From Martinezella lusitana (lineage in GTDB: Bacteria > Pseudomonadota > Alphaproteobacteria > Rhizobiales > Rhizobiaceae), in NCBI RefSeq assembly GCF_016901135.1, contig NZ_JAFEVL010000062.1, positions 234,110 to 298,109 on the forward strand: 64,000 bases of DNA. The letters are read 5' to 3'. The notes beneath the pieces were generated by a model, which did no database searches, was not told where the DNA came from, and saw nothing but the letters and a program-made list of their open reading frames with translations. Below, one piece after another: positions 1-8,524 of this stretch (the first letter of the stretch is position 1; the number at the start of each line of letters is the position of its first letter). The position numbers and the translations under genes were made by a program.

Positions 1-1347
1 GCCGGCCTTCTCGCCCGCAACGCCGTTGCCAAGGGCCTGAAGACCAAGCCGTGGGTCAAGACCTCGCTGGCGCCGGGAAGCCAGGTTGTCGGCGAATATC
101 TCGCCAAGTCCGGCCTGCAGGCTGATCTCGACAAGCTCGGCTTCAATCTGGTCGGCTTCGGCTGCACCACCTGCATCGGCAATTCCGGCCCGCTGCCGGC
201 GCCGATCTCGAAGACGATCAATGACAAGGGCCTGATTGTATCTGGCGTTCTCTCCGGCAACCGCAACTTCGAAGGCCGTATCTCGCCCGACGTTCAGGCC
301 AACTACCTGGCTTCTCCGCCGCTCGTCGTTGCCTATGCGCTCGCCGGCACCGTGCAGCTCGACCTGACCAGCGAACCGATCGGCGAAGACCAGAACGGCA
401 AGCCGGTCTTCCTCAAGGATATCTGGCCGACCTCGCATGAGATCCAGGAATTCATCCTGAAATACGTCACCCGCGAACTCTACGAATCCAAGTACGCCGA
501 CGTCTTCAAGGGCGATGCCAACTGGCAGGCCGTGCAGATTCCTCCGGGCCAGACCTATGCCTGGGACGACGACTCGACCTATGTGCAGAACCCGCCTTAC
601 TTCGTGGGCATGGGCAAGACCGGCGCCGGTATTTCCGACATCAAGGGCGCCCGCGTTCTCGGCCTCTTCGGCGACAAGATCACCACCGACCACATTTCCC
701 CGGCCGGTTCGATCAAGGCTGCCTCGCCGGCCGGTTCCTACCTTATCGGCCATGGGGTCGGCGTTGCCGACTTCAACCAGTACGGCACGCGCCGCGGCAA
801 CCATGAAGTGATGATGCGCGGCACCTTCGCCAATATCCGCATCCGCAACCACATGCTCGGCCCGAACGGCAAGGAAGGTGGCTACACCATTCACTATCCG
901 TCCAAGGAAGAGACGTCGATCTACGATGCGGCCATGCAGTACAAGGCAGAGGGCGTTCCGCTCGTGATCTTCGCCGGTGTCGAATACGGCAACGGCTCGT
1001 CGCGCGACTGGGCTGCCAAGGGCACCAACCTGCTCGGCGTGCGCGCCGTGATCGCCCAGTCCTTCGAGCGCATCCATCGCTCGAACCTTGTGGGAATGGG
1101 CGTCATCCCCTTCGTCTTCGAGGAGGGCACCACTTGGGCAACCCTCGAGCTTAAGGGCGACGAGACCGTCTCGATCGAGGGCCTGGAACACATCAAGCCG
1201 CGCGAGCGCAAGATCGCCAAGATCACCTATGGCGACGGCACGGTTCGCGATATCCCGATCATCTGCCGTATCGATACGCTGGATGAGGTCACCTACGTCA
1301 ACAATGGCGGCATCCTGCAGACCGTTCTGCGCGATCTCGCCGCCTGA
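1..1347 (+). CDS. acnA: Aconitate hydratase A, 3' part (start lies before the window)
   Basis: Isomerises citrate and isocitrate in the TCA cycle (cytoplasm). The frame is open from base 1 to the TGA at 1345-1347, giving the last 448 residues of a protein normally near 900. The fragment carries the CTTCIGNSG block, whose two cysteines (fragment residues 55 and 58) bind the 4Fe-4S cluster. It also has the swivel domain with GDKITTDHISPAGS and the YGNGSSRDWAAKG substrate-binding loop. Only the N-terminal half, including the third cluster cysteine, is missing, because of the window edge. A strong terminator follows, so this ends a transcription unit. Confidence 0.97.
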   Translation, partial: AGLLARNAVAKGLKTKPWVKTSLAPGSQVVGEYLAKSGLQADLDKLGFNLVGFGCTTCIGNSGPLPAPISKTINDKGLIVSGVLSGNRNFEGRISPDVQANYLASPPLVVAYALAGTVQLDLTSEPIGEDQNGKPVFLKDIWPTSHEIQEFILKYVTRELYESKYADVFKGDANWQAVQIPPGQTYAWDDDSTYVQNPPYFVGMGKTGAGISDIKGARVLGLFGDKITTDHISPAGSIKAASPAGSYLIGHGVGVADFNQYGTRRGNHEVMMRGTFANIRIRNHMLGPNGKEGGYTIHYPSKEETSIYDAAMQYKAEGVPLVIFAGVEYGNGSSRDWAAKGTNLLGVRAVIAQSFERIHRSNLVGMGVIPFVFEEGTTWATLELKGDETVSIEGLEHIKPRERKIAKITYGDGTVRDIPIICRIDTLDEVTYVNNGGILQTVLRDLAA

Positions 1348-1378
1348 TAGGCCTGATAGGCTTTGAAGCCATGATTGC

Positions 1379-1416
1379 ACGCCGCCGGGGAAAGTTTCCC
1401 GGCGGCGTCTTGTTTT
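1379..1416 (+). terminator. Rho-independent terminator after acnA
   Basis: Perfect 11-bp stem (1379-1389 with 1398-1408), AT-rich 8-nt loop, then a T-rich run at 1410-1416. It begins 31 nt after the acnA stop. Confidence 0.9.
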
Positions 1417-1613
1417 TCACGTTGATGTGTACGAGGCACCCGTTGCCGGCCCTTAGTCTCACCCCATCGTGACTTTGCGTCATCATGCTAAACTATTATC
1501 TCTTGTTTCAGATTTTTCGGGCTTGATAAGGGCTTGGCTGCCCCAAGGAGCGTGAGCGGTTTCGGAGCCTGCTAAGCAGGCAGCTCTCGAAATTTGAGAA
1601 GAGGTACAAGGGA

Positions 1614-2357
1614 ATGCGCCTTCGATTTTCGATTCCACTTCTGGCAGGCATCGCGCTGGCAAGTTCGCTGCATGCGCAGGAGGCTGCGAAGATCAAGGGC
1701 GTGGTCGAGCTCTTCACCTCGCAGGGCTGTGCTTCCTGTCCTCCCGCCGATGCGGCGTTCCGCAAGCTGATCCGCCAGGGCGATGTCGTGGCGCTCGCCT
1801 ACCATGTCGATTATTGGAACTATCTCGGCTGGAACGATACCATGGCGTCCAAGGACAATACGGCGCGCCAATATGCCTATGCCCGTACGATGGGCCGCAG
1901 CGGCGTCTACACGCCGCAGGCCATCGTCAACGGCCGCGACCATATGAATGGTGCTGACCTCGGCGCCATCAACGTCAAGCTCGACGACTTCCAGCGTGGA
2001 GGCGAGGGGCTGACGGTGCCGGTGAATGCCGCCATGAAGGGCGACGAGCTCGAGATCAAGATCGGCGCCGGCCAGGGCAAGGCCAATGTGGTCGTCGTCT
2101 ATTTCGACAAGGAGCAGATGGTGGCTCCGAAGGGCGGCGAAAACAACGGTCAGCAGATCGCCTATATGCATGCGGTGTCGGATGTCGAAACCGTGGGCAT
2201 GTGGGACGGCAAGGCCATGAGCGTCGTGCTGCCTTCCAATGTGTTGGACAAGGCCGGCCGAAAAGGGCTTGCTGTCCTCCTGCAGTCGTCGACGCCTTCG
2301 GGTGACCCGGCCGCCATCATCGGGGCGACTGTCTTGACGATCGGCTCGGACGGCTGA
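1614..2357 (+). CDS. Secreted DUF1223 family protein (thioredoxin-like fold)
   Basis: Predicted periplasmic protein of 247 residues. An N-terminal signal peptide probably ends at A21 (SLHA|Q). The thioredoxin-like domain opens with ELFTSQGCASCPPAD and has a CxxC pair at C39/C42, consistent with a thiol-redox role, though the substrate is unknown. Homologues of this length are common in alphaproteobacteria. The ATG at 1614 follows an AGAGG ribosome site. It is separated from acnA by a terminator, so it probably has its own promoter. Family assignment is firm; a redox function is inferred from the fold and motif only. Confidence 0.85.
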   Translation: MRLRFSIPLLAGIALASSLHAQEAAKIKGVVELFTSQGCASCPPADAAFRKLIRQGDVVALAYHVDYWNYLGWNDTMASKDNTARQYAYARTMGRSGVYTPQAIVNGRDHMNGADLGAINVKLDDFQRGGEGLTVPVNAAMKGDELEIKIGAGQGKANVVVVYFDKEQMVAPKGGENNGQQIAYMHAVSDVETVGMWDGKAMSVVLPSNVLDKAGRKGLAVLLQSSTPSGDPAAIIGATVLTIGSDG

Positions 2358-2690
2358 GTGACTTTTTCTACATCAACTAGAAAGCTCGCTGTTTCGGCTG
2401 ACGCCGAAACGTTCTCTATTTCGGCTGACGCCGAAAAGAGCGGGTTGCCCGGCGAGGACGCATTCGGGGCTGGGGTATAATCGATGCGCCCCGGCCGGGC
2501 CGTTTGACGCGGCGGCGCCAAACGGCTGCCTATAGTTCTTCTAAATTGGGCGTGGTTTTGACTGAAATGCGGCGCTGCCAAGATGCTTTGCGGTGTCGAA
2601 AAGAAATTGTGAGCGGCCAGGCGTCTTGCAATTTGAAGCGGCTGAGGCAAACTGTCATTCTCTTGTCATGAGATAGCCCTTGGGGGATTG
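2358..2690. other. Intergenic region with twin hairpins
   Basis: 333 bases with no convincing gene. It holds two copies of one 18-base hairpin sequence (listed separately), AT-richer sequence around 2530-2680, and the leader of the DUF2794 gene. The GGGGG at 2682-2686 is the likely ribosome site for the ATG at 2691. Confidence 0.6.
2391..2440. repeat. Two tandem copies of an 18-base palindromic hairpin
   Basis: The same 18 bases, TTTCGGC-TGAC-GCCGAAA, occur at 2392-2409 and 2419-2436, nine bases apart. Each forms a 7-bp stem with a TGAC loop. The first stem extends to 8 bp (2391-2410). The second gains CTCT/AGAG flanks (2414-2417 with 2437-2440). They lie 34 bases after the DUF1223 stop. Without a T-run they are weak as terminators; mRNA-end stabilisation or a paired protein-binding site are alternatives. 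Confidence 0.7.
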
Positions 2691-3092
2691 ATGACTGATC
2701 AGCCGGATTTGCGACATAGCGAAAGCCGTTCCGTCGACACCACCACCTCCGTCGTTGTTGATCTCAGGGAATACAAACAGAGCAAGGATCCGCTGCCGGT
2801 GACCTTCCATCGCCGGGAGCTTGACGCCATTCTGTGGATCTACGGCCGCATGGTCGGCGAGGGCGAGTGGCGGGACTACGCGATCGATCATCTCAAGGAC
2901 AAGGCGGTCTTCTCTGTCTTCAAGCGCTCCGGCGAGATGCCGCTCTTCCGCATCGAAAAGAACCCGAAGCTGGCCGCCAAGCAGGGCGCCTTCTCGGTGG
3001 TCAGCACCAGCGGCATGATCCTGAAGCGCGGGCATGATCTGAGCCAAGTGCTGAAGGTCTTCGACAAGCAATTGAAGCTGGTCGAGAAGTAA
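2691..3092 (+). CDS. DUF2794 domain protein
   Basis: Small cytoplasmic protein of 133 residues, with no signal peptide or membrane segment. It matches the alphaproteobacterial DUF2794 family over its whole length: a polar N-terminus, then a conserved block containing FHRRELDAILWIYGRMV and GEWRDYAIDHL. No function is established for the family. I chose the ATG at 2691 over the adjacent in-frame TTG at 2688 because the GGGGG ribosome site fits it better. It is monocistronic and followed by a repeat block. Confidence 0.85.
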   Translation: MTDQPDLRHSESRSVDTTTSVVVDLREYKQSKDPLPVTFHRRELDAILWIYGRMVGEGEWRDYAIDHLKDKAVFSVFKRSGEMPLFRIEKNPKLAAKQGAFSVVSTSGMILKRGHDLSQVLKVFDKQLKLVEK

Positions 3093-3573
3093 CTTTCATC
3101 AATTGGCGGTGGGGTGTGAGGATAGTGTGCCACCCCCTCTGTCCCTTTCGGGACATCTCCCCCACAAGGGGGAGATCGGTAACTTGCTGCACGCACTTGC
3201 CTCAAGTGGACATCGAGCCTGCTGAAACCTCACATTGTTGGTTTGGAGAGGGCGATCCGCAAACTCCTCCTTGTAGGCAGGGGGATCGCATGTGAGATGA
3301 GATCGTTGCCACGCAACCCCTTCTCCCCTTGGGGAGAAGGTGCCGCCCTTCGACAAGCTCAGAGGGCGGATGAGGGGGGTACCAAGAGCACAAAGCCGAT
3401 GGATTCAAAGCGACTAGCCCCCTCATCCGACCCTTCGGGCCACCTTCTCCCCGAGGGGAGATGGAGCTTACGGCACTGGCATGCCCCATATGCAATTGCC
3501 TGCCCATGTGGGGGAGATGTCACGAAAGCGACAGAGCGGGGTATGAGAGGCTCGGCATACGGGTAGGTCGATA
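3093..3573. repeat. Mosaic of rhizobial palindromic intergenic repeats
   Basis: 481 bases without a gene, built from palindromic modules like the RIME-type mosaic elements known in rhizobia. A 29-base module at 3137-3165 recurs inverted at 3508-3536 with 27 of 29 bases identical. Between them lie a 10-bp stem (3319-3328 with 3331-3340) and a 12-base inverted pair at 3367-3378 and 3418-3429. Stems CCC-TTC-GGG (3431-3439) and CTCCCC/GGGGAG (3447-3460) also occur. The open frames crossing it are low-complexity artefacts. Confidence 0.8.
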
Positions 3574-4131
3574 CTACCCCCCAAACAACGTCCCCGGATA
3601 AACAGACGGATCCGGATCGGTGTCCGCGCCCTCGCCGAGCGCCTTCTGCATCAGCATGGTATCCAGCCATCGGCCGTGCTTGTAGCCGGTGCCTTTCAGC
3701 AGCCCGACCTCGGTGAAGCCGGCGGCGCGATGCACGGCGACGGAGGCCGGGTGGGCTCCGCCGATGACGGCGATCATCTGGCGGAAGCCCAGCGTCTGGC
3801 AGCTCTCCACCAAGGCATCCAGCAGCAGCCTGCCGACGCCGCGCCCGCGGGCTTCCGGTGCGAGATAGATCGAATCCTCCACCATCCAGCGATAGGCCGG
3901 GCGCGTGCGAAACGCCGAGGCATAGGCATAGCCCAGGAATGTGCCAGCGGCGTCTTCTGCGACGATGTAGGGATAGCCCTTCTCCCGGATTGCCTGAAAG
4001 CGGCCTGCCATCTCCTCGTCGCTCGGCGGCGTGATCTCGTAGCTCGCCGTGCCGTTCAAGACGGAATCCCGGTAGATGGCGGTGATGTGGGTAAGGTCGT
4101 CTGGGGTTGCGCTGCGAAGGCTGACGGACAT
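3574..4131 (-). CDS. GNAT N-acetyltransferase, phosphinothricin/YncA-like
   Basis: Acetyl-CoA-dependent N-acetyltransferase of 185 residues. The acetyl-CoA loop is RGRGVG at residues 95-100, followed by the helix RLLLDALVES. The C-terminal GYKHGRWLDTMLMQ segment is typical of the phosphinothricin/methionine-sulfoximine (MnaT/YncA) subgroup, which detoxifies glutamate analogues. That substrate is inferred from the subgroup. The gene stands alone on the minus strand, between the repeat block and the BI-1 terminator. Confidence 0.85.
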   Translation of the reverse strand: MSVSLRSATPDDLTHITAIYRDSVLNGTASYEITPPSDEEMAGRFQAIREKGYPYIVAEDAAGTFLGYAYASAFRTRPAYRWMVEDSIYLAPEARGRGVGRLLLDALVESCQTLGFRQMIAVIGGAHPASVAVHRAAGFTEVGLLKGTGYKHGRWLDTMLMQKALGEGADTDPDPSVYPGTLFGG

Positions 4132-4201
4132 TTGCTTCTATTGCCTGATCTGCGATTTTCGAACGTCGATATCAAATCGCACAGCCGGCGGCCAGGCAAA
4201 T

Positions 4202-4226
4202 AAAAAAGGCGGCCGAAGCCGCCTTT
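4202..4226 (-). terminator. Terminator of the BI-1/YbhL gene
   Basis: On the minus strand a perfect 9-bp stem (AAAGGCGGC with GCCGCCTTT) closes a TTCG tetraloop with C-G closing, an especially stable form. It runs into a T-run (the A-run 4202-4207 on the plus strand). It lies 26 nt after the stop codon. Confidence 0.9.
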
Positions 4227-4251
4227 CCGATGCGTTGTTCAAACCGTGCGG

Positions 4252-4992
4252 TTAGCGGCGATTGCCCATAAACTGCAGCAGGAACATGAACAGGTTGATG
4301 AAGTCCAGGTAGAGCGACAGGGCGCCCATGATGGCCTTGCGGCCGGCCACGGTTGCATCGTCGGCGGTGTAGTACATTTCCTTAATCCGCTGCGTATCGT
4401 AGGCGGTCAGGCCTGCGAAGATCAGCACGCCGATCACGGAGATCGCGAACTGCAAGGCGGACGAAGCCAGGAAGATGTTAACCAGCGACGCGATGATCAG
4501 GCCGAAGAGACCCATCATCAGGAACGAGCCCATTGCGGAGAGATTCCGCTTCGTCGTGTAGCCGTAGAGCGACAGCGCGCCGAAGGAGGCGGCGGTCACG
4601 AAGAAGGTCTGCACGACGCTCTGGCCGGTGTAGATGATGAAGATCGACGACAGCGACAGGCCCACCAGCGCGGCATAGACCCAGAAGGTCGTCGTCGCGG
4701 CGGCCACGCTCATGCGGTTGATCCTGAAGCTCAGGAAGAACACCATTGCCAGCGGAGCGAAGATCACCACCCACTTCAGCGGGCTCAGATAGATCGCCTG
4801 ACCAAAGGTCGTGATCTGTCCGTTCGCGAAAGCGAGGGTGAAGGAGAGATAGGCGGCAACACCTGTGATCGCCAGACCCAGCGCCATCAGGTTATAGACC
4901 TTGAGCATGTAAGCTCGAAGGCCTTCGTCTATCATCGCACCGGATTGCGCGCCGCTCTGCGCCCGGTTTTGGTAGTTGCGAAAGTCAGCCAT
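4252..4992 (-). CDS. ybhL: Bax inhibitor-1/YccA (YbhL-type) membrane protein
   Basis: Integral inner-membrane protein of 246 residues with about seven hydrophobic helices, covering the full BI-1 family length. Helices begin near residue 33 after a polar N-terminus. The last part, DFINLFMFLLQFMGNRR, matches the family C-terminus with its conserved acidic residue in the final helix region. BI-1 proteins are linked to calcium leak and stress or membrane-protein quality control; the bacterial role is unsettled. A structured leader RNA (see 4993-5090) precedes it and a strong terminator follows, so it is a single-gene unit. Confidence 0.92.
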   Translation of the reverse strand: MADFRNYQNRAQSGAQSGAMIDEGLRAYMLKVYNLMALGLAITGVAAYLSFTLAFANGQITTFGQAIYLSPLKWVVIFAPLAMVFFLSFRINRMSVAAATTTFWVYAALVGLSLSSIFIIYTGQSVVQTFFVTAASFGALSLYGYTTKRNLSAMGSFLMMGLFGLIIASLVNIFLASSALQFAISVIGVLIFAGLTAYDTQRIKEMYYTADDATVAGRKAIMGALSLYLDFINLFMFLLQFMGNRR

Positions 4993-5090
4993 GTTTTCCT
5001 CTTTTAAGCTCCGATGTGAGTACGGTGTCGGGCCTTTCAGGCCCAGGCGCCGCTGCGGAGCTCCAGCATGCCTGCACAGAATATGAGGCT
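4993..5090 (-). ncRNA. ybhL-type leader RNA (cis-regulatory)
   Basis: Directly upstream of the BI-1 gene, the transcript folds around an AGCTCCG/CGGAGCT closing stem (plus-strand 5007-5013 with 5056-5062). That stem encloses a perfect GGGCCT-GAA-AGGCCC hairpin (5030-5035 with 5039-5044). Gene and position match the ybhL motif described from Rhizobiales in comparative searches for alphaproteobacterial RNA elements. No ligand is established for that motif. Boundaries are approximate. The stems are seen directly; the motif identity rests on gene context and remembered consensus. Confidence 0.75.
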
Positions 5091-5188
5091 TTCATGCCTT
5101 ATACACAAGGGTCAAGCTGTTGGCGCCGTGTTAAATCGGCGTAATATCGGGCCGTTTTCGCGGCGTTCGGTTAATCCGCGAAGGCGAA

Positions 5189-7735
5189 TCAGAGTTCGCG
5201 CAGAACGGGCGCCGCCTTCTGGCCGAGGATGCGCCACGTGCCGATCAGACCGATGCCGACCGTCAGCACCAGGGCGATGATGAGGGTGGAGAAGGCGACT
5301 TCGGGCATGAAGGTCGAAGGCAGGTGCATGATGCGGCTGACGATATACCAGGCCGATGCCGAGCCCGCGATCAGCGCGAAGATGGCGGTTGCCGAACCGA
5401 GGATCAGATATTCGTAGCTGAAGGCGCGGATCAGCATTGTCCGTGTTGCGCCGAGCGTCTTGAGGATGACCGCGTCATGGGTGCGGGCACGATTGCCGGC
5501 GGCCAGCGCGCCAGCAAGCACCAGCACGGACGCGATGAGCGCGACCGAGGCGGCGGCGCGGATGGCGGTGGCGAGTTGTCCCACAAGCGTGTTGACGACA
5601 TCGAGGGCATCCTTGACGCGGACGCTGGTGATGGTCGGATAGGCATTGGTGACTTTCCTCAGGATCGCCGCTTCCTGCTCGGAGGTGGCGGAGGCATCGG
5701 TCAGGGTTGCCAGCCACGCGTGCGGCGCACCCCTGAAGGTGTTGGGCGAGAAGATCATCACGAAGTTGATCGACAACGACTGCCATTGCACCTTGCGGAA
5801 GCTGGCGATCTTTGCAGTCACGTTGCGGCCGAGGACATTGACGGTCACCTTGTCGCCGATCTTCAGGCCGAGCGCCTTGCCTTCATCGTTGGAAAAGGAG
5901 ACCAGCGGCTCGCCGCTGTAATCCTTGTCCCACCATTGCCCTTCGGTAAGGGCGGCGTTTTCGGGCAAGGTTTCGGCATAGGTGATGCCGCGGTCGCCGC
6001 GCAGAACCCATTGCCCGGCCGCCGGCACCTTCATCTTCGTGACATCCTCGCCGTTGAAGGCGACGATCCGGCCACGCAGCATCGGCGCCTCGACGAGCTT
6101 GCCCTTGGGGTCCTCGTTGAGGACGATCTTGCGGAAGCCCTCGAGTTCCGGTCCCTGAATATCGACGAAGAAGAAGTTCGGCGCCTGTTCGCTCATGCGC
6201 CCGGTCAGTTCGTGGCGCATGTTGCCGTCGATCAGCGTCAGGGTCACCAGAAGCGCCAGCCCGAGGCCGAGCGACAGCACGACGGAACCCGTGAGCGCGC
6301 CGGGCCGGTGGATATTGCCGATCGCAAGCCGCAGGGCGGGCGAGCGCACGCGCGGGCTGCGCCGGGCAAGCCAGGAGAGCGATGCGGCGACGATACGCAG
6401 CACGACGAAGGCGGCGGCGATGGAGACGACGAAGACGATGGCGATAAAGCGATCATAGGCGGTGACGATCGCCAATGCCGCGAGGGCCGCCATCAGCACG
6501 CCGGCGGCGAGCAGATAGGGCCAGCCGGGCAGGCGGCGCGCCTCGAAACCCTGCTCGCGGAAAAGCGCCGTTGCCGGCACCTCGCGGGCGTGGCCGAGCG
6601 GCGGAATGGCAAAGGCAAGCGTCGTCAGCAGGCCGAAGAGGGCCGCCAGCATCAAGGGGCCGGGATAGAGCCGCGGCGCGGTCGATATGGGTAGGAATTC
6701 CGCCATGAATTGTGAGGCGACCAGCGGCGCGATGGCGCCGAGGACAAGACCGACGGCGACACCGGCCAGCGCAATGACGGCAATCTGGATGAGATAGATC
6801 AGCACCACGACGAAGGCAGGGGCGCCGAGGCATTTGAAGGTGGCGATGGTGGTGCGCTTCGAATCGAGGAAGGCACGCACGGCATTGGCGACGCCGACGC
6901 CGCCGACGATGAGGGCTGCCAGTCCGACCAATGTCAGGAACTGCGAGAAGCGGGTGATATTATCGGCAAGCTCTGGTGCTGCGCGGCTGCTGGTGCGGAT
7001 CGACCAGCCGGCCTGCGGGAAGGCGGCATTGGCGCGATCGCCGATGTTGCGCAGCCCGGCCGCGGGATCGTCCATGCGGATCCTGTAGGCCTGTTCGACA
7101 AGACTGCCCGTCGTAATCAGGCCCGAGGCGGCCAAGGCATCGCGGCTGGTGAGCAGACGGGGCGCGAAGCCGAAACCTTCGGAGACGGCATCCGGCTCAT
7201 TCGTGATGGTGCCGGTGATGTGGAGCCTGGTGTTGCCCAGCAGCAGATCGCTGCCGACCTTGAGGTTCAAACGCTCAAGCAGGAGGGGAGCGACGACCGC
7301 GCCATAGGCGCCATCCTTGGCAGCGAGCAGGGTCGATAGCGGCTGATCGGGATCGGCCTGAAAGGTGCCATAGAGCGGATAGGCGTCATCGACCGCCTTG
7401 ACCTCGACCAGCGCCTGGTCGGAGCCATCGGGCAGGCGGGACATGGAGCGTAGGTTGGTGGAGCGGGAGAGCTTGCCGAGGCCTTGCAGATAGGCCAGCT
7501 CCTCGGGCGTCGCCTCGCGATTGCGCAGCTCGAAGCGGGCGTCGCCGGCCAGCAGCGACTGGCCCTGCGTCGAGATGGCGTCGGTGATCGAGCGGGATAC
7601 GGAATTGACGGCGGCGATCGCGCCGGTGCCGAGCGCGATGCAGGCGAGGAAGATGTAGAAGCCGCCGAGACCGCCGCGCAGTTCGCGCAATGCCAGGCGG
7701 AAGGCGAGCGTCAGGCGCATTCCCGTCATGCTCAC
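5189..7735 (-). CDS. ABC transporter permease, FtsX-like (YbbP type)
   Basis: Large inner-membrane protein of 848 residues, the permease of a YbbA-YbbP type ABC system. An N-terminal helix (about 20-40) is followed by a long periplasmic region. An FtsX-like block lies near 260-390, a second helix cluster near 395-490, another periplasmic domain, and a second FtsX block near 720-840. Its start (GTG, or ATG two codons later at 7729) overlaps the ybbA stop as GTGA, implying translational coupling. MacB-superfamily members of this kind move lipid-like or envelope substrates; the substrate is unknown here. Confidence 0.9.
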   Translation of the reverse strand: MSMTGMRLTLAFRLALRELRGGLGGFYIFLACIALGTGAIAAVNSVSRSITDAISTQGQSLLAGDARFELRNREATPEELAYLQGLGKLSRSTNLRSMSRLPDGSDQALVEVKAVDDAYPLYGTFQADPDQPLSTLLAAKDGAYGAVVAPLLLERLNLKVGSDLLLGNTRLHITGTITNEPDAVSEGFGFAPRLLTSRDALAASGLITTGSLVEQAYRIRMDDPAAGLRNIGDRANAAFPQAGWSIRTSSRAAPELADNITRFSQFLTLVGLAALIVGGVGVANAVRAFLDSKRTTIATFKCLGAPAFVVVLIYLIQIAVIALAGVAVGLVLGAIAPLVASQFMAEFLPISTAPRLYPGPLMLAALFGLLTTLAFAIPPLGHAREVPATALFREQGFEARRLPGWPYLLAAGVLMAALAALAIVTAYDRFIAIVFVVSIAAAFVVLRIVAASLSWLARRSPRVRSPALRLAIGNIHRPGALTGSVVLSLGLGLALLVTLTLIDGNMRHELTGRMSEQAPNFFFVDIQGPELEGFRKIVLNEDPKGKLVEAPMLRGRIVAFNGEDVTKMKVPAAGQWVLRGDRGITYAETLPENAALTEGQWWDKDYSGEPLVSFSNDEGKALGLKIGDKVTVNVLGRNVTAKIASFRKVQWQSLSINFVMIFSPNTFRGAPHAWLATLTDASATSEQEAAILRKVTNAYPTITSVRVKDALDVVNTLVGQLATAIRAAASVALIASVLVLAGALAAGNRARTHDAVILKTLGATRTMLIRAFSYEYLILGSATAIFALIAGSASAWYIVSRIMHLPSTFMPEVAFSTLIIALVLTVGIGLIGTWRILGQKAAPVLREL

Positions 7736-8442
7736 GCCATCGCCGCTTGAGTGACACGTGTCGGGGCGCTGTCATTCTCGATTTCGCCCGATCGTACACG
7801 GATCTGGCGCGAGCAGCGAGCGGCAAGCGCCGGGTCGTGGGTGACGAGCAGCATGGTCGTGCCGCGCTCGGCCTGCTGGGCAAAGAGCAGGTCGGCGATC
7901 TGCCGGCCGGTATCCGTGTCGAGATTGCCTGTCGGTTCGTCGGCGATGAGGACGGCAGGCGAAGGCGCAAGTGCGCGGGCAATCGCCACGCGCTGCTGCT
8001 CGCCGCCGGAAAGCTGGCCGGGATAGTGATTGAGCCGCTCGCCCAGCCCCACCGCCTGCAGCTCCCGCCGGGCGATGTCGAAAGCGTCTCTGTTATTGGC
8101 GAGCTCCAGCGGCACGGCGACATTTTCCAGCGCCGTCATGTTGGCGATGAGATGGAAGGACTGGAAGACGATGCCGATATTGCGGCCGCGGAAATCAGCG
8201 ATGCGGTCCTCGCTGAGGCTATGCAGAGGCGTGTCGCGGATCAAGAGTTCGCCGCTGTCGAGCTTTTCGAGGCCGGCCAGCACCATCAGCAGCGTCGACT
8301 TGCCAGAACCGGAAGGGCCGATGATACCCACGGCCTCGCCCTCCATGACGGTGAGGTCGATGCCCTTCAGCACATGGACGGAGGCGGCGGAACTGCCGAG
8401 CGTCAAATCCGCCTTCTTCAGCTCGATGATGGTTTTTGCCAA
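7732..8442 (-). CDS. ABC transporter ATP-binding protein (YbbA type)
   Basis: Cytoplasmic ATPase of 236 residues in the LolD/MacB class. Walker A is GPSGSGKST at 42-50, the ABC signature LSGGEQQ at 144-150, and Walker B VLIADEP at 164-170. It is followed with a 4-base overlap by its permease. The start is TTG at 8442, preceded by AGGG, since no upstream ATG is in frame. The pair is divergent from the TesA-type esterase, the same arrangement as in E. coli, which suggests a functional tie between transporter and esterase. Confidence 0.92.
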   Translation of the reverse strand: MAKTIIELKKADLTLGSSAASVHVLKGIDLTVMEGEAVGIIGPSGSGKSTLLMVLAGLEKLDSGELLIRDTPLHSLSEDRIADFRGRNIGIVFQSFHLIANMTALENVAVPLELANNRDAFDIARRELQAVGLGERLNHYPGQLSGGEQQRVAIARALAPSPAVLIADEPTGNLDTDTGRQIADLLFAQQAERGTTMLLVTHDPALAARCSRQIRVRSGEIENDSAPTRVTQAAMA

Positions 8443-8524
8443 TGCGAACGCCCTATATATCAGAGAACATCAGAGATAGTGGCGGGCGCGAATTAGCCCG
8501 AACAGCGAATTTAGGAAATGGATC

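Noticed and set aside
3243..3566. Open frames across the repeat block
   Set aside because: Their sequence derives from palindromic repeat modules and is unlike any protein. It differs in composition from the neighbouring genes.
5324..6694. Plus-strand frame of about 456 codons opposite the FtsX-like permease
   Set aside because: The translation is low-complexity Gly/Asp/Arg/Gln sequence. The permease on the other strand is clear.
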